Shown: positions 45,301 through 52,160 of the stretch, in pieces | Position numbering within the stretch: the stretch's first letter is position 1 | Layout: each line of letters opens with the position of its first letter | DNA from: Amycolatopsis sulphurea | GTDB taxonomy: Bacteria; Actinomycetota; Actinomycetes; Mycobacteriales; Pseudonocardiaceae | Assembly (NCBI RefSeq): GCF_002564045.1 | Contig: NZ_PDJK01000002.1 | Coordinates: 1,798,001 to 1,862,000, forward strand | Direction: 5' to 3' | DNA: 64,000 nucleotides | Program-made: the position numbers and the translations under genes | The notes under the pieces: model-generated | What the model was told of the DNA's origin: nothing | Seen by the model: only the letters and a program-made list of their open reading frames with translations | Database searches by the model: none

Positions 45301-47118
45301 GCCCGGCATGGAGTCTCCGTTGGCCGCGGGCAGCCGCTGCTTCAACAAGGCCAGGGACTCGGCCAGGGCATCCTGCCGGGGCAGGGCGCGCGTGAGATCG
45401 GTGGCACCTGTGCGGACGGTGTACTCGATCAAGGAGCGGGTGGGACCCATGTGAGCGGTGAACACCCCCGTGGTCTCCCGGTACCGGTGCCACGGTTCAC
45501 CTTGGTCGGCAACGAACTGCTCGACCGCGGCGATCCCCATGAGGTGGGTTCGATCGGTCGAGCGGGCGGCGACCGGTGGCATCTTCAGCCGCCGGATCGG
45601 CGGGAGGGGGTACAGCTCTCCGAACGACCGGGCGGGCGCGTGCTCGCCGGTGCGCACCCAGCTCCGGACTTGCTGCGCCGTCGGGGCGCCCGGGAGGTGC
45701 GCGGCCCAGCCGACCAGCACGGTCTCCTGCTCGACAGCCGCGGGGGTGGCCTGGGGTGGATCGGCGTCGGCGTCGAGATCGCCGGCCAGGAGATGGCCGT
45801 TGGTACCACCGAAGCCCAGCGCGGAAATGCCCACGACCCGGGGCCGGCCGGGAGTGGGGTGCCACGGCACGTCGCTGACCGGGATGGTCACCGCGCCATG
45901 TGGCGCGTCCGCCGGCAACGCCGTGAAATACCGCTCACCGCGAACAATGCCGTGCCGCAACGCCAGCAGGGCATGCACCATCGACACCGCGCCCGCAGCC
46001 CAAGCCGCGTGGCCGAGCAGTGGCTTGTTCGACGTACACAACTGCCGGTGCTCGCCGGCCAGTTCGGTCAGTGCCTGCAACTCGACCAGGTCACCGACCG
46101 GTGTTCCGGTGCCGTGCGCGATCACCCAGTCCACTGTGGACGGATCGGTGGCGTTGACCGAGCGGGCGCGGTGGATGGCCAGCCGCAGTCCGGCGATGTC
46201 GGGAGCCATCACGCTGCCCTGGCCGTCGGTGGAACCACCGAAGCCGCCCAGCACCGCGAGAATATCGTCGTTGTCGGCCACTGCCCGGTCCAGCCGCTTG
46301 AGGGTGGCCACTGCGGCGGCGTCGGAGAACAGCACACCGCCGGCGTCCGCGTCGAAAGCCCGCAGTTCGCCGGTGGGCGAAAGGCCATTGAGTTTGGAGA
46401 ACAGCACCACGTCCCGGCGGGACCCGGTGTTGCCGCCACCGCAGAAAGCGATGTCGCAGTCGCCGGCCAGCAAGCTCTTCGCACCGAGATCGATGGCATA
46501 CAACGCGGACGAGCAGGCGGTGTCGAGGGCAAGCCAGTCGGTGCCCTCGGGCAGGAGGCCGGCGAACGCGTTGCGTACCACCATGTCCGGCAATGCCTCC
46601 CGCCGCCGATGGGCCGCACGGGGATACCGCGCCGCCAGCGCGGCGGGATCGCCGCCGTGGCCGGCCGCGACCGAGGTCAGGATCGACTCCTCCAGCGTCA
46701 GGCTGCCGCCCGAGGTCGCGGTCATATAGCAGCCGAAGCGGTCTTTCGTCGCGGTGGCGACGCCCTCGCGCGCTTGCATCAGGCAGTGCCGCAGCAGCAC
46801 GGTCGTCTGGTCACGCCCCTGCCAGCATCCCCGCTCCAACTCGGCCGAAAGCTCAGGATGCGGACGGAAATCGCGCAGGAACCCGCCCCGGCGGATGTAG
46901 CCTTTGTCCTCCGCATCACGGTCCGCCGAGAACCACGGGCCGAGGTCGAACCACTCCGGCTCACCAAAGGTGTTGTGGTCCTGGCCCAGCACCCGCCACA
47001 ACTGTGCCGGGCTGCTGGCTCCCGGGGCCACCACACCCATTCCCACCACAGCGACGGCCCGCTCGTGCCCCGCCCGAGCCCGGCCCGGGGGACTGTGTCC
47101 AGTGAACTCTTCGGTCAC
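42337..47118 (-). CDS. Iterative polyketide/PUFA-type synthase, KS-CLF-KR-DH
   Basis: 1,593 residues; GTG start with AAGGAG 8 nt upstream. KS at 20-450 with a complete triad: C202 in DTACSSA, H335 in HGTGTP, H370 in LLGHAA. A second KS-like domain at about 465-700 has DSGHAS at 630-635, with His in place of Cys, so it is a chain-length-factor-like partner. KR at about 985-1270: NADPH loop TGGGRG (996-1001), S1174, Y1187 and N1191. DH follows, with H1325 in HVIDGRPVLP and a downstream LLLDSLCRL Asp. There is no AT, ACP, ER or PPTase; AT and ACP are in the preceding gene. KS-CLF fusion resembles PfaC of PUFA synthases and glycolipid synthases. Confidence 0.9.
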   Translation of the reverse strand: MTEEFTGHSPPGRARAGHERAVAVVGMGVVAPGASSPAQLWRVLGQDHNTFGEPEWFDLGPWFSADRDAEDKGYIRRGGFLRDFRPHPELSAELERGCWQGRDQTTVLLRHCLMQAREGVATATKDRFGCYMTATSGGSLTLEESILTSVAAGHGGDPAALAARYPRAAHRRREALPDMVVRNAFAGLLPEGTDWLALDTACSSALYAIDLGAKSLLAGDCDIAFCGGGNTGSRRDVVLFSKLNGLSPTGELRAFDADAGGVLFSDAAAVATLKRLDRAVADNDDILAVLGGFGGSTDGQGSVMAPDIAGLRLAIHRARSVNATDPSTVDWVIAHGTGTPVGDLVELQALTELAGEHRQLCTSNKPLLGHAAWAAGAVSMVHALLALRHGIVRGERYFTALPADAPHGAVTIPVSDVPWHPTPGRPRVVGISALGFGGTNGHLLAGDLDADADPPQATPAAVEQETVLVGWAAHLPGAPTAQQVRSWVRTGEHAPARSFGELYPLPPIRRLKMPPVAARSTDRTHLMGIAAVEQFVADQGEPWHRYRETTGVFTAHMGPTRSLIEYTVRTGATDLTRALPRQDALAESLALLKQRLPAANGDSMPGYLASVISSRVANRLRLHGVSMALDSGHASTQAALHVARRYLATGELDVALVLAVNGNSTPIMAEFTETAPGLLAEGAVLLVLTRRSLATEQGWPVLARVHTGTGRPGDEDRTHRIRWGERTAEPSYLGADGALGLLRALESGLSEVEIASQDPGPRVTFYPTTTGADRPATPAMAHRSVVVARRRDAVPGSAPLLPIPPGGVLLVSSATIAAELAAPARRAGATLLCTESTETALPALDGASPHVRIIASARDETARWPAAPSAALLRLQEWALLACQRLGARLDHGSVAALLLDPLRGQAIHPHLTLITGFIRSLALEVPCPAFAVVTDATLSAGLEQLAAESAACRDRAVLLYRCGARYVEQACPAPLPAARPDSPLCLVDDAVVVATGGGRGVTSVAVTALAQRIRLKVWLLGTTPLQDLPDGLLDTADGELAPARAAFIAARLKSDRDLRVADLNHQFDDLLRIREITLTLRRLRRLCGADRVHYLVCDIAAADQIHAVARQITDTEGTVDLLVHGAGRLGSAMVADKTLAGFRAVRDTKVTGYHNLKQAFADPAPRLWCNFSSASGLVGWPGDTDYSPANEYLTAAARYESQVRGTTEFTIGWGLWAETGMVRHILDTLSRRHHMTGLTNNQGAEVFLTELAEPRPPEPVSLYGLGEDGGWPRARDFTARPATTAARRPHRQGVLLTPAPSDTDTAASWTWQADPERDGYLREHVIDGRPVLPAVIMLAMAGEAATRLAPGTTLTGFRGFRIEEPLYADPDSGTPASCRIHAVHRDPTTVDVSIRSDLTTPDGRLLRRDRLHCHTSVTLGAPPGSVRRPGGTGSYRARLDDDTTMRPDIPVRLSGVWRTLSDLTADPTGAHARWLPHAEPGGVFAHLCLPALLLDSLCRLSTWHGPGLLHMGVPLSIEHVELFTTDSDVALARRHPAGLDLYHDAATGSYHAVAPAGEVLVRITGFKDHVVRTVPIPIHYPQWRPVHGGGNP

Positions 47119-47158
47119 GGCGTGAGCTCCTTATACGCGAAGTTCTCAGCAGAGCGGG

Positions 47159-48529
47159 TCAGGCACCGGTCTGGTCCGGACGTGGTGCCAGCAGGTAGAT
47201 CAGATCGACCAGTTTCGGCAATGTGCTGAAATCCCGGACCCGGATATCGGAGGTCGGTGTCGGCAGGTCGTAGCGATCCAGCACCTTGACCAGCAGCTCG
47301 GTCTTGCGTACCGACGTGATGCCCAGATCGGCCTCGAAATGGGCGTCGTCGGTGAATACGTCCTCGGGGTAGCCGAGGGCGCCGGAGAACAGCTGGCGAA
47401 GTTCGGTGGTGAGCTGCGGGCGTGCCGGAACAGCCGGTCCGGCGCCGTTGCCGGACGGGACCGGCGGCTGGTCCGGCGCCGTCGTCACGGTGTCCTCGGA
47501 GTCCGCCGAGGTCGCGGGCGGCCGCTCCGCCGGGGCGGGGCCGGTGTGCCGCCGCGGCGGCACGACCGCGGCCGGGTTGCGCACTGCTGTCAGCAGATCG
47601 TCCAGTCCCACAGGCTCACGCAACGCGGCGCTGATCCTGACCCCGGCCGGTAGCGACTGCGCGGCCAGGTCCGTCAGCACCGACCTGGCCCCCACCTCCA
47701 GGAACCAGTCCACCTCCGCGGAGCCGTACAGGGCCCGGATCGCCTCGGCGAAATACACCGGCCCGGTGAGCTGACCGACGATGAGTTCGCGCACATCGGC
47801 GGCATGGGTGAGATAACGGCGGAGAATGGGTGAGTACACCGCTAACCGCGGAGCATTGAGCTGATAGCTACTGGTGGTTTCGGCGAGCCTGCGGGCCGCC
47901 GCGGCCAGCAGCGGGCTGTGGTGCGGATGGGGCACGGGCAATCGAGTGGCCTGCACGCCCACGACGCGAGCCAGCTTCTCCACGACCGCCAGACCGTGCT
48001 CACGGCCGGCCAGCACCGTCTGCCGCGGAGCGTTGACCAACGCCACACTCAATGTCCAGTCCCCGATCGCGCGGCGCAGACAGTCCGCACGCTCAGCGCC
48101 GGCCCCCACCGCGACCAGCCCGCCGCCGGAGTCTGCTTCGGACAGTGCCGCCTCTCGCTCGCAAAGCACCCTGGTCGCGTCATAAGGGGTGAGACAGCCG
48201 GCCGCGGCCAACGCCGTCATCTCGCCGGTGCTCTGGCCCAGCACCACGTCCCCCTCGAACCCCTCGGCCCGCAACACCGCGTGCACGCTCAGGCCGATCC
48301 CGAAGGCAGCCAGGTGCAGCCGGGTCGGGGTCCGCGCGAGATCCTCGATCTCCGGGCCGTCCGGATCGGTCAGCAGCTCGGTCAGCGCTGGGTGGCCGTA
48401 CTCCCGCGCCGCCTCGTCGAGAGGTGCCAGCGTCTGCGACACCGCCGGATGATCCGCGGCGAGCTTGGCCAGCGCTCCGGGGGCGTACCCGCCCAGGCCC
48501 GGAAACAGAACCGCGGTACGTGAGGTCAT
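47159..48529 (-). CDS. Acyltransferase-ACP didomain protein
   Basis: 456 residues from the ATG at 48529; a GTG immediately before it is an alternative, and GGGAG lies upstream. Numbering is from the first start. The AT domain (1-310) has the nucleophile S101 in GQSTGEM and His in PHPHHSP (H205). A Pro/Ala-rich linker (325-370) leads to an ACP with the phosphopantetheine serine S407 in DLGITSVRKTELL. That ACP motif is close to the DLGIDSIKRVEIL type of PUFA and enediyne synthases. It supplies in trans the two domains missing from the synthase encoded 40 nt downstream. Extender is probably malonyl-CoA, but this was not tested against specificity motifs. Confidence 0.9.
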   Translation of the reverse strand: MTSRTAVLFPGLGGYAPGALAKLAADHPAVSQTLAPLDEAAREYGHPALTELLTDPDGPEIEDLARTPTRLHLAAFGIGLSVHAVLRAEGFEGDVVLGQSTGEMTALAAAGCLTPYDATRVLCEREAALSEADSGGGLVAVGAGAERADCLRRAIGDWTLSVALVNAPRQTVLAGREHGLAVVEKLARVVGVQATRLPVPHPHHSPLLAAAARRLAETTSSYQLNAPRLAVYSPILRRYLTHAADVRELIVGQLTGPVYFAEAIRALYGSAEVDWFLEVGARSVLTDLAAQSLPAGVRISAALREPVGLDDLLTAVRNPAAVVPPRRHTGPAPAERPPATSADSEDTVTTAPDQPPVPSGNGAGPAVPARPQLTTELRQLFSGALGYPEDVFTDDAHFEADLGITSVRKTELLVKVLDRYDLPTPTSDIRVRDFSTLPKLVDLIYLLAPRPDQTGA

Positions 48530-48582
48530 CACAATGCTCCCAACAGAAATGTCACGATCGACCGGATGAACGAGCGGAACCC

Positions 48583-49152
48583 TCAGGCAACCAGCGCACG
48601 GGAGGTGTCGGCCCCGAGTTCACGGGTCGCGTCCAGGAACTCCTGCGGCCACGGGCCCGGCGAGAATACGTTTCCCTGTCTACGTGCGCTCATCCAGACC
48701 TGTTCGCCCTTGGCGGCGAGCACCTCACCGGTTTCCGTCGCGCGATAGTACTCGAACACCCCTTGCGCGAACTGCATCCGAACCCAGGGAACCGTGATAC
48801 GGACGAGAACCCGATCGGCGAACCAGATCTCGTTGAAGTACTGGCAGGAACAGGAGTGCGTGACCATCGTGGTATCTCCGCCGAGCGTCTCCATGTAATT
48901 ACGAATCCGTTCGATACCGAACAATTCGCGGTACTGTCCCTGCCAGTCGATCAGCTTGGAGAAGTACACAAATCCGACGGAGCTGGTCTCACCCATGGTG
49001 ACAGTGTGGCTGAACTCGAGTTCGACAAGCCCGTCCGGCCTCGTGCGTAAACCGTAGCTGCGGGCTGCCTGGGCCTCTCTCGCGCCATTGCCCGTCGTGG
49101 CCGCCAGGTTCACGGCCGAGGACAGTCCCGCAGTGGTGGGTGAATGTTTCAT
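48583..49152 (-). CDS. Hotdog thioesterase, enediyne-TE-like
   Basis: 189 residues from the ATG at 49152; a TTG at 49179 would add nine. The hotdog core reads EFSHTVTMGETSSVGFVYFS, KLIDWQGQYRELFGIERI, HSCSCQYFNEIWFADRVLV, FEYYRATETGEVLAAKGEQV. The pattern VGFVYFSKLIDWQGQYRE corresponds to the active-site region of CalE7/DynE7-type thioesterases, which hydrolyse and decarboxylate polyene chains from iterative synthases. It is the first gene of the operon. It most likely releases the chain from the ACP of the next gene. The other enediyne core genes are not present, so it is not an enediyne cluster. Confidence 0.82.
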   Translation of the reverse strand: MKHSPTTAGLSSAVNLAATTGNGAREAQAARSYGLRTRPDGLVELEFSHTVTMGETSSVGFVYFSKLIDWQGQYRELFGIERIRNYMETLGGDTTMVTHSCSCQYFNEIWFADRVLVRITVPWVRMQFAQGVFEYYRATETGEVLAAKGEQVWMSARRQGNVFSPGPWPQEFLDATRELGADTSRALVA

Positions 49153-49761
49153 TCGGCGACCCTGGTCCGGTATATCCAATGGAACACTGGCAAAGATCCT
49201 CCCTCGTGCTCACGATGGACACCCGAGAACTCATAGTGTTCCCAGCCGGACCGATGCGGGACCTTCACCTGGGAATCCAGTCCACAATCGCTGAGATACT
49301 CTGGCGAGACGTCTTCCGGACCACCTTCGAGAAGGACCCTGAGCTGACCCGGTGCTGTCCATTCTGTCCATGCCATGACCGACTCCGGTTGTCCCGATGA
49401 CCCCTCGGCTCCAAGGCCTGCCACGGTAACGGATCGTCGAGCGCGGGCCAGTGGTTCACCATGGTCATCGTTGCTAGACGGCTGCGGATGCTGACACCGA
49501 AGCTAGGCCGCCGTGGAGCCGACCTCAATAGGGTGGTCCACCGTGTGGACCGTGGTTCACCCCGTGGACCGACGCTTTGGCTCCGCCTATAGTGCGGTGT
49601 AGCGTCCATGCACGTCGGGCAGACACAGGATTTCTGTGATCAATATACTTCGCCGATTACGACTGCCGACAACGCGCATGGCGAAATATCGTGCTCTCCG
49701 CCGCATAATGACAATCTTCACCACCGATGCCGCGTCAACAGAGAAGGGAGCGGTCCGGTTC
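49153..49761. promoter_or_regulatory. Divergent promoter region of the cluster
   Basis: 609 nt between the thioesterase gene (minus) and the Rieske gene (plus). It must contain promoters for both transcription units. Two palindromic operator-like sites are listed separately. The part next to the Rieske gene (49610-49740) is AT-richer and includes GATCAATATACTTCG. No gene is supported. Confidence 0.55.
49535..49570. promoter_or_regulatory. Two tandem operator-like palindromes
   Basis: Site 1 is GGTCCACCGTGTGGACC (49535-49551), a perfect 7-bp inverted repeat with a 3-nt spacer. Site 2 is GGTTCACCCCGTGGACC (49554-49570), with the same half-site, the same spacer and one mismatch. Their centres are 19 nt apart, about two helical turns, as expected for cooperative dimers. 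A single related half-site (GGTTCAC) occurs at 49453. The protein that binds is unknown; the IclR regulator or the winged-helix-like protein of the operon are candidates. Confidence 0.6.
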
Positions 49762-50811
49762 ATGAGGGCCTTAGGAAAACACTCCCCGTTTTGGTCCACC
49801 CGTACCAGCGATAGAACCACGCGGCCGGCAGAGAACGGGGCGGTACCACGGCTGCCGTATCCCGACGGCTGGTTCGCCGTGGCCTTCCGTGACGAACTGC
49901 CGCCCGGGCGGGTACTGGCCCGGCGTTTCCTCGGCGAAGATGTCGTGCTCTACCGCACCCGCACCGGGTTGCTTCGAGCCGTGCGCCCCTTCTGCCCGCA
50001 TCTGGGAGCCCACCTCGCCCACGGCGGCAGAATCGAGGGTGACGACATCGTCTGCCCGTTCCACGGCTTCGCCTTCGACCCATCCGGAACCTGCGTGCGG
50101 ACCGGATGCGGCGCACCACCACCGCCCAACGCCCAGCTGACAACATGGGAGGTGCGCGAGATCGACAGTGTCATCCTCCTTTGGCACCACGCTCAAGGAC
50201 ACCCCCCTGACTGGGAAGTCCCCGCCACACCGGCGGAGGGCCTGTGCGCCCCCCGGCACGTCGTCCACACGCTCAACGACCATCCCCAGGACATTCTGGA
50301 AAACGGTATCGACCTCGGCCACTTTCCCCCCGTGCACAATATCGCAGGCGATAACCTGCGCACCCGATACACGGGCAACGAAATGGTGATCAACCTCGAC
50401 ATCAACCCGGTCGAAGGCGGACACGTCGGACTCTTCGGCGCGCTCGGCGCGACGCTGGAGATGCGACTGTACGGCGTCGGGTTCGCGATCGCACGAACCT
50501 ACATTCCGAAGCTTCGAGCACGCGCCCAGCTCTGGATGCTGCCCACACCGATCGATCCGCTGCACATCGAGCTGAGGATCGCGGGCCGGATCGAGCAAGT
50601 TCTCGATCGCAGGCCGCCGGCACCCGTGGCCAGACTGCTCAGCACAGCAATGGTGCTGTTCTTCGACCATGACGTGTCCAAAGACTTGCCCATCTGGACG
50701 AACAAGACCTACCTCGACCGCCCCAAACTGATCAAGGGCGACGGCCCGATCATGGAATATCGCCGCTGGGCCAGACAATTCTACAGCGAGAGATCACCTC
50801 AGGTGAGTTGA
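49762..50811 (+). CDS. Rieske non-heme iron oxygenase (DAF-36/Neverland-like)
   Basis: 349 residues from the ATG at 49762 (AGAAGGGAG upstream). The Rieske [2Fe-2S] ligands are C78 and H80 (CPH) and C98 and H101 (CPFH). The catalytic iron site is in NDHPQDILENGIDLGHFPPV, with H187 and H192, a spacing and context like sterol Rieske oxygenases (KshA, DAF-36/Neverland). Such enzymes hydroxylate or desaturate hydrophobic substrates and need a separate reductase, which is not in the window. The fourth codon is TTA, rare in such genomes. It is divergent from the synthase operon and probably tailors its product. Confidence 0.85.
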   Translation: MRALGKHSPFWSTRTSDRTTRPAENGAVPRLPYPDGWFAVAFRDELPPGRVLARRFLGEDVVLYRTRTGLLRAVRPFCPHLGAHLAHGGRIEGDDIVCPFHGFAFDPSGTCVRTGCGAPPPPNAQLTTWEVREIDSVILLWHHAQGHPPDWEVPATPAEGLCAPRHVVHTLNDHPQDILENGIDLGHFPPVHNIAGDNLRTRYTGNEMVINLDINPVEGGHVGLFGALGATLEMRLYGVGFAIARTYIPKLRARAQLWMLPTPIDPLHIELRIAGRIEQVLDRRPPAPVARLLSTAMVLFFDHDVSKDLPIWTNKTYLDRPKLIKGDGPIMEYRRWARQFYSERSPQVS

Positions 50812-50967
50812 TCTCGCCGGAATGGGGATGATGGACGCGCGTGAGCCTCGTCGACGAAGGTGGGCTGGTCAGCACCTCGATCGCCGCGCAGGATCGGGAT
50901 GCGGGCCGGTCGTGGGCTGGTCCGGGCACGCCGGTGACGTCCCGGTCAGGCGTCCGGCGGACAAGTG

Positions 50968-51198
50968 TCACCAGCGTGCGCGGCCAGTCCGTCGCCGATG
51001 AGGGATCATGTCGCCGAGTTGGCTGGACGCGTGGTTCACGCCGGTGTCGAGCACGGTGCCCAGGTGGAACTTGTCGCCGGAGACCGGGCCCGGACCGTAG
51101 CGGAACGCCCAGCCGCCGTGCGGGGTGCCGCCCGAGCCGTCCGGATCCTCGACAATGCCGTCGAGCGTCAGGAATTCGGCAACGATGACCTTGTGCAT
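50968..51198 (-). pseudogene. N-terminal remnant of a RibD/DHFR-like protein
   Basis: The first 54 residues (MHKVIVAEFLTLDGIVEDPD, GGWAFRYGPGP) are the typical start of actinobacterial DHFR-family (RibD C-terminal) proteins, which run to about 190 residues. After VLDTG the sequence turns into unrelated Arg-rich residues and stops at 76. The rest of the gene is missing. Upstream on the same strand is the MerR gene. Confidence 0.75.
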
Positions 51199-51283
51199 GG
51201 TGTCCTCCTCCGTCGGTGCTTTCGCCGGGTGGACGAGCGGCTACGGCGCCCAGGGACAGGCAGACGTTGTGGCCTACGTCACA

Positions 51284-52042
51284 TCACTGCTGCGCTGCTC
51301 CCGGAACGGCGGCAGGCACTTCCGGCCCGGCCTGCGCGAGCCGTTGTTCGATCCGGTGCAGCACGAGGCGCTGGACCGGCGGGAGGTTCTGTTCACTCAG
51401 CTCATCCAGCAGCGCCTTCGCCCGCCGGTCGAGCCGTGGCAGCTCGCGCAGTTCCGCGGTCATCGGTTTCAGCAGGGCGGCCATATCGTCGACCAGCTGA
51501 GCGAGGTCGTCTTCCGGCGTGTTCGCGTCCAGGGCGTAGAGCCGCGCCGCGAGGGGAGCGATGGCCGGCGTGCTGGTGCTGAGCACGGCGAAGAATTCGG
51601 CACGGCCGGCCTCTTCGAGCAAGTGCCCGGCCAGTAACAGATGCTCGTGCTGGTGCCGGTTCATCGGGGGCTCCTGCGCGCCGGGCGAGCGGAGAGCGGC
51701 GAGGTCCGGGGGCAAGTCCGGCGGGGAGCCGGTGCGGCGCAGCACGGCGATGCTTTCCCGCCGCGCGGTGAGCCGGTCGATCTCGGCGGCGGTCTTCCGG
51801 TCGAGTTCGTCCAGCAGGCGCTCGGCGGCGGCCGGATCGTCCAGCACCGCGGGGATGCCGGCCAGCGGGACGCCGAGGGCGGTCAGCCGGGTGATGCGCA
51901 GCAGCCGGACCAGGTGGCCCACGTCGTACTGCCGATAGCCGCCCGCGGACCGCGGCGGTTCGGGCAACAGCCCCATCTGGTGGTAGTGGCGCAGCATGCG
52001 GACGGTGACCCCGGCAACGTCGGCGAGTTCGCTACTGAGCAA
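51284..52042 (-). CDS. MerR-family transcriptional regulator
   Basis: 252 residues. The N-terminal HTH (SSELADVAGVTVRMLRHYHQ, MGLLPEPPRSAGGYRQYD) is canonical MerR. The dimerisation helix (LDELDRKTAAEIDRLTARRE) follows, then a helical C-terminal domain of about 120 residues as in TipA-like multidrug regulators. It is divergent from the S9 peptidase gene and upstream of the DHFR remnant, so it may once have controlled that gene. Confidence 0.9.
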   Translation of the reverse strand: MLSSELADVAGVTVRMLRHYHQMGLLPEPPRSAGGYRQYDVGHLVRLLRITRLTALGVPLAGIPAVLDDPAAAERLLDELDRKTAAEIDRLTARRESIAVLRRTGSPPDLPPDLAALRSPGAQEPPMNRHQHEHLLLAGHLLEEAGRAEFFAVLSTSTPAIAPLAARLYALDANTPEDDLAQLVDDMAALLKPMTAELRELPRLDRRAKALLDELSEQNLPPVQRLVLHRIEQRLAQAGPEVPAAVPGAAQQ

Positions 52043-52160
52043 CGGTTCTCTCCTTCGGCCGGGCGCGGCGACGGTTTGTGACCTGGCTCACCTTAGCGTT
52101 GACCCCGACGCGGCGTCGGAGCGTGTCGTCGTCGGCCTGGTCCCGACGAAAGGATCCGCT

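Noticed and set aside
45451..47229. Two overlapping long plus-strand frames across the KS region
   Set aside because: They are antisense to intact KS catalytic motifs and have shadow composition. No protein-like pattern is visible.
42337..49152. Enediyne biosynthetic cluster
   Set aside because: The thioesterase is enediyne-like and the domains overlap, but the enediyne KS-AT-ACP-KR-DH-PPTase architecture and the conserved E3/E4/E5/E10-type core genes are absent.
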